From Gordius sp. MW1 (lineage: Eukaryota > Nematomorpha > Gordioida > Gordea > Gordiidae), in the NCBI GenBank assembly GCA_964036665.1, contig OZ038527.1, forward strand, positions 12,617,835-12,681,834: 64,000 bases of DNA. Direction: 5' to 3'. Each line of letters begins with the position of its first letter. Position 1 is the first letter of the stretch. Shown one piece after another: positions 53,462-64,000 of the stretch. A program made the position numbers and the translations under genes. The notes beneath the pieces were generated by a model. The model was not told the DNA's origin. It searched no databases and saw only the letters and a program-made list of their open reading frames with translations.

Positions 53462-55640
53462 CGATACAACAAACTAATCGCAACAATAAAACGTTGTCTT
53501 TTGTCAAAATGATAGTTCTCGCAGCTTAAAACCTCTTTTCGGAAGTCAATCGAGGATAATAGGATTCTCAAATTGGCATACACTTATATATTTTTTCAAG
53601 CTCTTTCACATAGAATCGAAAAAAATAAATATTACTACCTCAAAATATTTCACATTATTTTATTCAACCGTATTCATGCGATGAAAGTTGTCGTTTTCAG
53701 ACGTTGTTTCCATGATAAAAAGTAACAATGTATCAGAATCAGAATACTATTACTTTGAAATCATCATCGCATAGAGCAGTTTTCAAAAATTAAGCTCTCA
53801 CGTTGCGATACAACAAACTAATCGCAACAATAAAACGTTTTCTTTTGTCAAAATGATAGTTCGCGCAGCTTAAAACCTCTTTTCGGAAGTCAATCGCGGA
53901 TAATAGGATTCTCAAATTGGCTTACTTTTATATATTTTTTCAAGCTCTTTCACATAGAATCGAAAAAAATAAATATTACTACCTCAAAATATTTCACATT
54001 TTTTTATTCAACCCTATTCATCCGATGAAAGTTGTCGTTTCAGACGTGGTTTCCATGATAAAAAGTAACAATTTATTAGAATAAGAAAACTATTAATTTG
54101 AAATCATGATCGCATAGAGCAGTTTTCAAAAATTAAGCACTCACGTTGCGATACAACAAACTAATCGCAACAATAAAACGTTGTCTTTTGTCAAAATGAT
54201 GGCTCTCGCAGCTTAAAACCTCTTTTCGGAAGTCAATCGAGGATAATAGGATTCTCAAATTGGCTTACATTTATATATTTTTTCAAGCTCTTTCACATAG
54301 AATCGAAAAAAATAAATATTACTACCTCAAAATATTTCACATTTTTTTATTCAACCGTATTCATCCGAAGAAAGTTGTCGTGTTCAGACGTTGTTTCCAT
54401 GATAAAAAGTAACAATTTATCAGAATCAGAAAGCTATTACTTTGAAATCATGATCGCATAGAGCAGTTTTCAAAAATTAAGCACTCACGTTGCGATACAA
54501 CAAACTAATCGCAACAATAAAACGTTGTCTTTTGTCAAAATGATGGCTCTCGCAGCTTAAAACCTCTTTTCGGAAGTCAATCGAGGATAATAGGATTCTC
54601 AAATTGGCATACACTTATATATTTTTTCAAGCTCTTTCACATAGAATCGAAAAAAATAAATATTACTACCTCAAAATATTTCACATTATTTTATTCAACC
54701 GTATTCATGCGATGAAAGTTGTCGTTTTCAGACGTTGTTTCCATGATAAAAAGTAACAATGTATCAGAATCAGAATACTATTACTTTGAAATCATCATCG
54801 CATAGAGCAGTTTTCAAAAATTAAGCTCTCACGTTGCGATACAACAAACTAATCGCAACAATAAAACGTTTTCTTTTGTCAAAATGATAGTTCGCGCAGC
54901 TTAAAACCTCTTTTCGGAAGTCAATCGCGGATAATAGGATTCTCAAATTGGCTTACTTTTATATATTTTTTCAAGCTCTTTCACATAGAATTGAAAAAAA
55001 TAAATATTACTACCTCAAAATATTTCACATTTTTTTATTCAACCCTATTCATCCGATGAAAGTTGTCGTTTTCAGACGTTGTTTCCATGATAAAAAGTAA
55101 AAATTTATCAGAATCAGAAAACTGTTACTTTGAAATCATCATCGCATAGAGCAGTTTTCAAAAATTAAGCCCTCACGTTGCGATACAACAAACTAATCGC
55201 AACAATAAAACGTTGTCTTTTGTCAAAATGATAGTTCTCGCAGCTTAAAACCTCTTTTCGGAAGTCAATCGAGGATAATAGGATTCTAAAATTGGCTTAC
55301 TTTTATATATTTTTTCAAGCTCTTTCACATAGAATCGAAAAAAATAAATATTTTTACCTCAAAATTTTTCACATTTTTTTATTCAACCGTATTCATCCGA
55401 AGAAAGTTGTCGTGTTCAGACGTTGTTTCCATGATAAAAAGTAACAATTTATCAGAATCAGAAAGCTATTACTTTGAAATCATGATCGCATAGAGCAGTT
55501 TTCAAAAATTAAGCACTCACGTTGCGATACAACAAACTAATCGCAACAATAAAACGTTGTCTTTTGTCAAAATGATGGCTCTCGCAGCTTAAAACCTCTT
55601 TTCGGAAGTCAATCGAGGATAATAGGATTCTCAAATTGGC
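53462..55640 (+). repeat. 7-monomer HOR of 2,407 bp, copy 2
   Basis: This is the tandem copy of 51,055-53,461, about 90% of full length. It ends near 55,640, where copy 1 has GGCTTACATTTAT and this copy GGCTTACTTTTAT. AATTGAAAAAAAT near 54,989 is private to this copy. Confidence 0.88.
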
Positions 55641-58600
55641 TTACTTTTATATATTTTTTCAAGCTCTTTCACATAGAATCGAAAAAAAAAAATATTTTTA
55701 CCTCAAAATTTTTCACATTTTTTTATTCAACCGTATTCATGCGATGAAAGTTGTCGTGTTCAGACGTTGTTTCCATGATAAAAAGTAAAAATTTATCAGA
55801 ATCAGAAAACTATTACTTTGAAAACATCATCGCATAGAGCAGTTTTCAAAAATTAAGCCCTCACGTAGCGATACAACAAACTAATTGCAACAACAAAACG
55901 TTTTCTTTTGTCAAAATGATAGTTCGCGCAGCTTAAAACCTCTTTTCGGAAGTCAATCGAGGATAATAGGATTCTCAAATTGGCTTACTTTTATATATTT
56001 TTTCAAGCTCTTTCACATAGAATCGAAAAAAATAAATATTACTACCTCAAAATATTTCACATTTTTTTATTCAACCCTATTCATCCGATGAAAGTTGTCG
56101 TTTCAGACGTGGTTTCCATGATAAAAAGAAACAATTTATTAGAATAAGAAAACTATTAATTTGAAATCATGATCGCATAGAGCAGTTTTCAAAAATTAAG
56201 CACTCACGTTGCGATACAACAAACTAATCGCAACAATAAAACGTTGTCTTTTGTCAAAATGATGGCTCTCGCAGCTTAAAACCTCTTTTCGGAAGTCAAT
56301 CGAGGATAATAGGATTCTCAAATTGGCTTACTTTTATATATTTTTTTAAGCTCTTTCACATAGAATCGAAAAAAATAAATATTACTACCTCAAAATATTT
56401 CACATTTCTTTATTCAACCGTATTCATGCGATGAAAGTTGTCGTTTTCAGACGTTGTTTCCATGATAAAAAGTAACAATTTATCAGAATCAGAAAACTAT
56501 TACTTTGAAATCATCATCGCATAGAGCAGTTTTCAAAAATTAAGCCCTCACGTTGCGATACAACAAACTAATCGCAACAATAAAACGTTTTCTTGTCAAA
56601 ATGATAGTTCGCGCAGCTTAAAACCTCTTTTCGGAAGTCAATCGAGGATAATAGGATTCTCAAATTGGCTTACTTTTATATATTTTTTTAAGCTCTTTCA
56701 CATAGAATCGAAAAAAATAAATATTACTACCTCAAAATATTTCACATTTTTTTATTCAACCCTATTCATCCGATGAAAGTTGTCGTTTACGTGGTTTCCA
56801 TGATAAAAAGTAACAATTTATTAGAATAAGAAAACTATTAATTTGAAATCATGATCGCATAGAGCAGTTTTCAAAAATTAAGCACTCACGTTGCGATACA
56901 ACAAACTAATCGCAACAATAAAACGTTGTCTTTTGTCAAAATGATGGCTCTCGCAGCTTAAAACCTCTTTTCGGAAGTCAATCGAGGATAATAGGATTCT
57001 CAAATTGGCTTACTTTTATATATTTTTTCAAGCTCTTTCACATAGAATCAAAAAAAATAAATATTTTTACCTCAAAATTTTTCACATTTTTTTATTCAAC
57101 CCTATTCATCCGATGAAAGTTGTCGTTTCAGACGTGGTTTCCATGATAAAAAGTAACAATTTATTAGAATAAGAAAACTATTAATTTGAAATCATGATCG
57201 CATAGAGCAGTTTCCAAAAATTAAGCACTCACGTTGCGATACAACAAACTAATCGCAACAATAAAACGTTGTCTTTTGTCAAAATGATGGCTCTCGCAGC
57301 TTAAAACCTCTTTTCGGAAGTCAATCGAGGATAATAGGATTCTCAAATTGGCTTACTTTTATATATTTTTTCAAGCTCTTTCACATAGAATCGAAAAAAT
57401 AAATATTACTACATCAAAATATTTCACATTTTTTTATTCAACCCTATTCATCCGATGAAAGTTGTCGTTTTCAGACGTGGTTTCCATGATAAAAAGTAAC
57501 AATTTATCAGAATCAGAAAACTATTACTTTGAAATCATCATCGCATAGAGCAGTTTTCAAAAATTAAGCCCTCACGTTGCGATACAACAAACTAATCGCA
57601 ACAATAAAACGTTTTCTTTTGTCAAAATGATAGTTCGCGCAGCTTAAAACCTCTTTTCGGAAGTCAATCGAGGATAGTAGGATTCTCAAATTGGCTTACT
57701 TTTATATATTTTTTCAAGCTCTTTCACATAGAATCAAAAAAAATAAATATTTTTACCTCAAAATTTTTCACATTTTTTTATTCAACCCTATTCATCCGAT
57801 GAAAGTTGTCGTTTCAGACGTGGTTTCCATGATAAAAAGTAACAATTTATTAGAATAAGAAAACTATTAATTTGAAATCATGATCGCATAGAGCAGTTTC
57901 CAAAAATTAAGCACTCACGTTGCGATACAACAAACTAATCGCAACAATAAAACGTTGTCTTTTGTCAAAATGATGGCTCTCGCAGCTTAAAACCTCTTTT
58001 CGGAAGTCAATCGAGGATAATAGGATTCTCAAATTGGCTTACTTTTATATATTTTTTCAAGCTCTTTCACATAGAATCGAAAAAATAAATATTACTACAT
58101 CAAAATATTTCACATTTTTTTATTCAACCGTATTCATGCGATGAAAGTTGTCGTTTTCAGACGTTGTTTCCATGATAAAAAGTAACAATTTATCAGAATC
58201 AGAAAACTATTACTTTGAAATCATCATCGCATAGAGCAGTTTTCAAAAATTAAGCCCTCACGTTGCGATACAACAAACTAATCGCAACAATAAAACGTTG
58301 TCTTTTGTCAAAATGATAGTTCTCGCAGCTTAAAACCTCTTTTCGGAAGTCAATCGAGGATAATAGGATTCTCAAATTGGCTTACTTTTATATATTTTTT
58401 CAAGCTCTTTCACATAGAATCGAAAAAAATAAATATTTTTACCTCAAAATTTTTCACATTTTTTTATTCAACCGTATTCATCCGAAGAAAGTTGTCGTGT
58501 TCAGACGTTGTTTCCATGATAAAAAGTAACAATTTATCAGAATCAGAAAGCTATTACTTTGAAATCATGATCGCATAGAGCAGTTTTCAAAAATTAAGCA

Positions 58601-61600
58601 CTCACGTTGCGATACAACAAACTAATCGCAACAATAAAACGTTGTCTTTTGTCAAAATGATGGCTCTCGCAGCTTAAAACCTCTTTTCGGAAGTCAATCG
58701 AGGATAATAGGATTCTCAAATTGGCTTACTTTTATATATTTTTTCAAGCTCTTTCACATAGAATCGAAAAAAAAAAATATTTTTACCTCAAAATTTTTCA
58801 CATTTTTTTATTTAACCGTATTCATGCGATGAAAGTTGTCGTGTTCAGACGTTGTTTCCATGATAAAAAGTAAAAATTTATCAGAATCAGAAAACTATTA
58901 CTTTGAAATCATCATCGCATAGAGCAGTTTTCAAAAATTAAGCCCTCACGTAGCGATACAACAAACTAATTGCAACAACAAAACGTTTTCTTTTGTCAAA
59001 ATGATAGTTCGCGCAGCTTAAAACCTCTTTTCGGAAGTCAATCGAGGATAATAGGATTCTCAAATTGGCTTACTTTTATATATTTTTTCAAGCTCTTTCA
59101 CATAGAATCGAAAAAAATAAATATTACTACCTCAAAATATTTCACATTTTTTTATTCAACCCTATTCATCCGATGAAAGTTGTCGTTTCAGACGTGGTTT
59201 CCATGATAAAAAGTAACAATTTATTAGAATAAGAAAACTATTAATTTGAAATCATGATCGCATAGAGCAGTTTTCAAAAATTAAGCACTCACGTTGCGAT
59301 ACAACAAACTAATCGCAACAATAAAACGTTGTCTTTTGTCAAAATGATGGCTCTCGCAGCTTAAAACCTCTTTTCGGAAGTCAATCGAGGATAATAGGAT
59401 TCTCAAATTGGCTTACTTTTATATATTTTTTTAAGCTCTTTCACATAGAATCGAAAAAAATAAATATTACTACCTCAAAATATTTCACATTTCTTTATTC
59501 AACCGTATTCATGCGATGAAAGTTGTCGTTTTCAGACGTTGTTTCCATGATAAAAAGTAACAATTTATCAGAATCAGAAAACTATTACTTTGAAATCATC
59601 ATCGCATAGAGCAGTTTTCAAAAATTAAGCCCTCACGTTGCGATACAACAAACTAATCGCAACAATAAAACGTTTTCTTTTGTCAAAATGATAGTTCGCG
59701 CAGCTTAAAACCTCTTTTCGGAAGTCAATCGAGGATAATAGGATTCTCAAATTGGCTTACTTTTATATATTTTTTTAAGCTCTTTCACATAGAATCGAAA
59801 AAAATAAATATTACTACCTCAAAATATTTCACATTTTTTTATTCAACCCTATTCATCCGATGAAAGTTGTCGTTTACGTGGTTTCCATGATAAAAAGTAA
59901 CAATTTATTAGAATAAGAAAACTATTAATTTGAAATCATGATCGCATAGAGCAGTTTTCAAAAATTAAGCACTCACGTTGCGATACAACAAACTAATCGC
60001 AACAATAAAACGTTGTCTTTTGTCAAAATGATGGCTCTCGCAGCTTAAAACCTCTTTTCGGAAGTCAATCGAGGATAATAGGATTCTCAAATTGGCTTAC
60101 TTTTATATATTTTTTCAAGCTCTTTCACATAGAATCGAAAAAAATAAATATTACTACCTCAAAATATTTCACATTTTTTTATTCAACCGTATTCATGCGA
60201 TGAAAGTTGTCGTTTTTAGACGTTGTTTCCATAATAAAAAGTAACAATTTATCAGAATCAGAAAACTATTACTTTGAAATCATCATCGCATAGAGCAGTT
60301 TTCAAAAATTAAGCCCTCACGTTGCGATACAACAAACTAATCGCAACAATAAAACGTTGTCTTTTGTCAAAATGATGGCTCTCGCAGCTTAAAACCTCTT
60401 TTCGGAAGTCAATCGAGGATAATAGGATTCTCAAATTGGCTTACTTTTATATATTTTTTCAAGCTCTTTCACATAGAATCGAAAAAAATAAATATTACTA
60501 CCTCAAAATATTTCACATTTTTTTATTCAACCCTATTCATCCGATGAAAGTTGTCGTTTCAGACGTGGTTTCCATGATAAAAAGTAACAATTTATTAGAA
60601 TAAGAAAACTATTAATTTGAAATCATGATCGCATAGAGCAGTTTTCAAAAATTAAGCACTCACGTTGCGATACAACAAACTAATCGCAACAATAAAACGT
60701 TTTCTTTTGTCAAAATGATAGTTCGCCTAGCTTACAACCTCTTTTCGGAAGTCAATCGAGGATAATAGGATTCTCAAATTGGCTTACTTTTATATATTTT
60801 TTTAAGCTCTTTCACATAGAATCGAAAAAAATAAATATTACTACCTCAAAATATTTCACATTTTTTTATTCAACCGTATTCATGCGATGAAAGTTGTCGT
60901 TTTCAGACGTTGTTTCCATGATAAAAAGTAACAATTTATCAGAATCAGAAAACTATTACTTTGAAATCATCATCGCATAGAGCAGTTTTCAAAAATTAAG
61001 CCCTCACGTTGCGATACAACAAACTAATCGCAACAATAAAAAGTTGTCTTTTGTCAAAATGATGGCTCTCGCAGCTTAAAACCTCTTTTCGGAAGTCAAT
61101 CGAGGATAATAGGATTCTCAAATTGGCTTACTTTTATATATTTTTTCAAGCTCTTTCACATAGAATCGAAAAAAATAAATATTACTACCTCAAAATATTT
61201 CACATTTTTTTATTCAACCGTATTCATGCGATGAAAGTTGTCGTTTTCAGACGTTGTTTCCATGATAAAAAGTAACAATTTATCAGAATCAGAAAACTAT
61301 TACTTTGAAATCATCATCGCATAGAGCATTTTTTAAAAATTAAGCCCTAACGTTGCGATACAACAAACTAATCGCAACAATAAAACGTTTTCTTTTGTCA
61401 AAATGATAGTTCGCCTAGCTTACAACCTCTTTTCGGAAGTCAATCGAGGATAATAGGATTCTCAAATTGGCTTACTTTTATATATTTTTTCAAGCTCTTT
61501 CACATAGAATCGAAAAAAATAAATATTTTTACCTCAAAATTTTTCACATTTTTTTATTCAACCGTATTCATCCGATAAAAGTTGTCGTTTTCAGACGTTG

Positions 61601-62945
61601 TTTCCATGATAAAAAGTAAAAATTTATCAGAATCAGAAAACTGTTACTTTGAAATCATCATCGCATAGAGCAGTTTTCAAAAATTAAGCACTCACGTTGC
61701 GATACAACAAACTAATCGCAACAATAAAACGTTGTATTTTGTCAAAATGATAGTTCTCGCAGCTTAAAACCTCTTATCGGAAGTCAATCGAGGATAATAG
61801 GATTCTCAAATTGGCTTACTTTTATATATTTTTTCAAGCTCTTTCACATAGAATCGAAAAAAATAAATATTTTACCTCAAAATTTAACACATTTTTTTCT
61901 TTCAACCCTATTCATCCGATGAAAGTTGTCGTTTTCAGACGTGGTTTCCATGATAAAGTAACAATTTATCAGAATAAGAAAACTATTAATTTGAAATCAT
62001 GATCGCATAGAGCAGTTTTCAAAAATTAAGCACTCACTTTGCGATACAACAAACTAATCGCAACAATAAAACGTTGTCTTTTGTCAAAATGATAGTTCTC
62101 GCAGCTTAAAACCTCTTTTCGGAAGTCAATCGAGGATAATAGGATTCTCAAATTGGCATACTTTTATATATTTTTTCAAGCTCTTTCACATAGAATCGAA
62201 AAAAATAAATATTACTACCTCAAAATATTTCACATTATTTTATTCAACCGTATTCATGCGATGAAAGTTGTCGTTTTCAGACGTTGTTTCCATGATAAAA
62301 AGTAACAATGTATCAGAATCAGAATACTATTACTTTGAAATCATCATCGCATAGAGCAGTTTTCAAAAATTAAGCTCTCACGTTGCGATACAACAAACTA
62401 ATCGCAACAATAAAACGTTTTCTTTTGTCAAAATGATAGTTCGCGCAGCTTAAAACCTCTTTTCGGAAGTCAATCGCGGATAATAGGATTCTCAAATTGG
62501 CTTACTTTTATATATTTTTTCAAGCTCTTTCACATAGAATCGAAAAAAATAAATATTACTACCTCAAAATATTTCACATTTTTTTATTCAACCCTATTCA
62601 TCCGATGAAAGTTGTCGTTTCAGACGTGGTTTCCATGATAAAAAGTAACAATTTATTAGAATAAGAAAACTATTAATTTGAAATCATGATCGCATAGAGC
62701 AGTTTTCAAAAATTAAGCACTCACGTTGCGATACAACAAACTAATCGCAACAATAAAACGTTGTCTTTTGTCAAAATGATGGCTCTCGCAGCTTAAAACC
62801 TCTTTTCGGAAGTCAATCGAGGATAATAGGATTCTCAAATTGGCTTACATTTATATATTTTTTCAAGCTCTTTCACATAGAATCGAAAAAAATAAATATT
62901 ACTACCTCAAAATATTTCACATTTTTTTATTCAACCGTATTCATC
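55290..62945 (+). repeat. Large second copy of ~41.2-51.95 kb, lacking 8 + 1 monomers
   Basis: Three consecutive stretches match earlier sequence in order. 55.29-57.44 kb equals 41.22-43.36 kb (offset 14,075 bp); 57.42-60.69 kb equals 46.09-49.36 kb (offset 11,331 bp); 60.73-62.945 kb equals 49.74-51.96 kb (offset 10,987 bp). The offset steps are 2,744 and 344 bp, exactly eight monomers and one monomer. Marker pairs are CGTTTTCTTGTC (42,511 / 56,586), GGATAGTAGG (46,341 / 57,672), CGTTTTTAGACG (48,880 / 60,211), AAAAAGTTGTC (50,051 / 61,038) and CAATCGCGG (51,485 / 62,472). GTTCGCCTAGC occurs twice here (60,721 and 61,409), which shows a further local exchange. Confidence 0.88.
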
Positions 62946-63270
62946 CGATGAAAGTTGTCGTTTTCAGACGTTGTTTCCATGATAAAAAGTAAAAATTTAT
63001 CAGAATCAGAAAACTGTTACTTTGAAATCATCATCGCATAGAGCAGTTTTCAAAAATTAAGCCCTCACGTTGCGATACAACAAACTAATCGCAACAATAA
63101 AACGTTGTCTTTTGTCAAAATGATAGTTCTCGCAGCTTAAAACCTCTTTTCGGAAGTCAATCGAGGATAATAGGATTCTAAAATTGGCTTACTTATATTT
63201 TTTCAAGCTCTTTCACATAGAATCGAAAAAAATAAATATTTTTACCTCAAAATTTTTCACATTTTTTTAT
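62946..63270 (+). repeat. Fragment matching 52.66-52.97 kb
   Basis: GAAAACTGTTAC and GGATTCTAAAATTGG (63,173) match 52,874 at an offset of 10,299 bp (30 monomers). The source subtype therefore changes again at about 62,946. A private loss gives GGCTTACTTATATTTT near 63,186. Confidence 0.75.
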
Positions 63271-64000
63271 TCAAACCCTATTCGTCCGATGAAAGTTGTC
63301 GTTTTCAGACGTGGTTTCCATGATAAAAAATAACAATTTATTAGAATAATAAAACTATTAATTTGAAATCATGATCGCATAGAGCATTTTCAAAAATTAA
63401 GCACTCACGTTGCGATACAACAAACTAATCGCAACAATAAAACGTTGTCTTTTGTAAAAATGATGGCTCTCGCAGCTTAAAACCTCTTTTCGGAAGTCAA
63501 TCGAGGATAATAGGATTCTCAAATTGGCTTACTTTTATATATTTTATCAAGCTCTTTCAAATAGAATCGAAAAAAATAAATATTACTACCTCAAAATATT
63601 TCACATTTTTTTATTTAACCTTATTCATCCGATGAAAGTTGTCGTTTTCAGACGTTGTTTCCATGATAAAAAGTAAAAATTTATCAGAATCAGAACACTG
63701 TTACTTTGAAATCATTATCGCATAGAGCAGTTTTCAAAAATTAAGCCCTCACGTTGCGATACAGCAAACTAATCGCAACAATAAAACGTTGTCTTTTGTC
63801 AAAATGTTGGCTCTCGCAGCTTAAAACCTCTTTTCGGAAGTCAATCGTGGATAATAGGATTCTCAAATTGGCTTACTTTTATATATTTTTTCAAGCTCAT
63901 TCACAAAGAATCGAAAAAAATAAATATTACTACCTCAAAATATTTCACATTTTTTTATTCAACCGTATTCATGCAATGAAAGTTGTCGTTTTCAGACGTT
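63271..64000 (+). repeat. Diverged terminal monomers
   Basis: These are two monomers with about 17 private changes in ~730 bp. Examples are TTCAAACCC, ATTCGTCCG, GAATAATAAAAC, TTTGTAAAAATG, TTTTATCAAGC, TTCAAATAG, ATTTAACCTT, AGAACACTG, CATTATCGC, ACAGCAAAC, AAATGTTGGC, AATCGTGGA, GCTCATTCAC and ATGCAATG. Inside the array such singletons are far rarer. Confidence 0.8.

Larger units (their letters stand above)
1..64000 (+). repeat. Tandem satellite array, ~344-bp monomer, ~186 copies, all head-to-tail
   Basis: The same ~344-bp sequence repeats without interruption from the first to the last base, always in the same orientation. Using the landmark GGAAGTCAATCGAGG as monomer start, starts in the left part fall at 301, 646, 991, 1336, 1681, 2023, 2367, 2711, 3057, 3403, 3743, 4087, 4431, 4776, 5121, 5464, 5808, 6154, 6495, 6837, 7181, 7526, 7869, 8215 and 8559. 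The last complete start is 63,836. That gives 185 intervals averaging 343.4 bp, plus 300 bp of partial monomer at the left end and 165 bp at the right. Monomers differ by a few percent between subtypes and are nearly identical within recent duplications. No unrelated insert, inversion or gap was seen. This is classic satellite DNA, probably heterochromatic. I do not recognise it as a named satellite family. Confidence 0.98.

Noticed and set aside
2170..62002. Open reading frames of 61-73 codons recurring across the array (for example 2,170-2,355, 3,697-3,918, 14,438-14,629, 41,810-42,016)
   Set aside because: They are short, and those checked begin at TTG rather than ATG. They repeat only because the satellite repeats, and are destroyed by the one- to two-base differences between monomers. 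The monomer is not a multiple of three. No recognisable domain is seen.
1..64000. CRISPR array
   Set aside because: The regular repetition is of a 344-bp unit with no unique spacers between short repeats, and there are no cas genes. This is satellite DNA.
1..64000. Transposon or LTR insertions inside the array
   Set aside because: Scanning monomer by monomer, every stretch belongs to the satellite. Length changes are small indels or whole monomers.

Overview
The whole 64 kb window is one uninterrupted tandem satellite array. It holds about 186 head-to-tail copies, all in the same orientation, of an AT-rich monomer of about 344 bp (mean spacing 343.4 bp over the 185 intervals between positions 301 and 63,836; individual spacings mostly 340-346 bp). 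I see no protein-coding gene, RNA gene, transposon insertion, CRISPR array or unique sequence. Such an array indicates eukaryotic heterochromatin, either centromeric/pericentromeric or another large constitutive block. The species cannot be named from the sequence. A reference monomer is about 31% G+C and carries 13 CpGs where base composition predicts about 8, so there is no CpG-decay signature. This fits a host with little germline CpG methylation, as in many insects and other invertebrates, but that is only an inference.

Layout. Positions 1 to about 13.2 kb hold a distinct left monomer family, with a recent 17-monomer higher-order repeat (HOR, 5,848 bp) present 1.8 times. At about 13.2 kb the array switches inside a monomer to a second family, which starts with three tandem copies of a 6-monomer HOR of 2,059 bp (about 13.2-19.5 kb). 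From 19.5 to 32.4 kb there is a mosaic with 10-, 9-, 3- and 2-monomer duplications and a clean 5-monomer HOR of 1,721 bp (about 26.6-30.1 kb). A 12-monomer unit of 4,121 bp (about 32.4-39.3 kb) contains a nested 4-monomer duplication of 1,376 bp. From 40.5 to 55.6 kb there are overlapping 7-monomer (2,398 and 2,407 bp) and 10-monomer (3,431 bp) duplications. About 55.3-62.95 kb is a second copy of about 41.2-51.95 kb from which 8 monomers and 1 monomer are missing. The last ~730 bp carry unusually many private substitutions and may approach an array edge.

The main result is structural. Every duplication length is a whole number of monomers (2, 3, 4, 5, 6, 7, 8, 9, 10, 12, 17, 32, 33, 41), as expected for repeated in-register unequal exchange, and several events can be ordered in time by nesting. 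The monomer also carries two small dyads that could bind a dimeric protein or form a hairpin: GTTGCGAT, an 11-bp spacer and ATCGCAAC; and the near-palindrome TTCATCCGATGAA / TTCATGCGATGAA. Functional roles for these are speculative. All comparisons were made by eye. Duplication boundaries are accurate to about 50-100 bp, because breakpoints fall in sequence shared by both parents.
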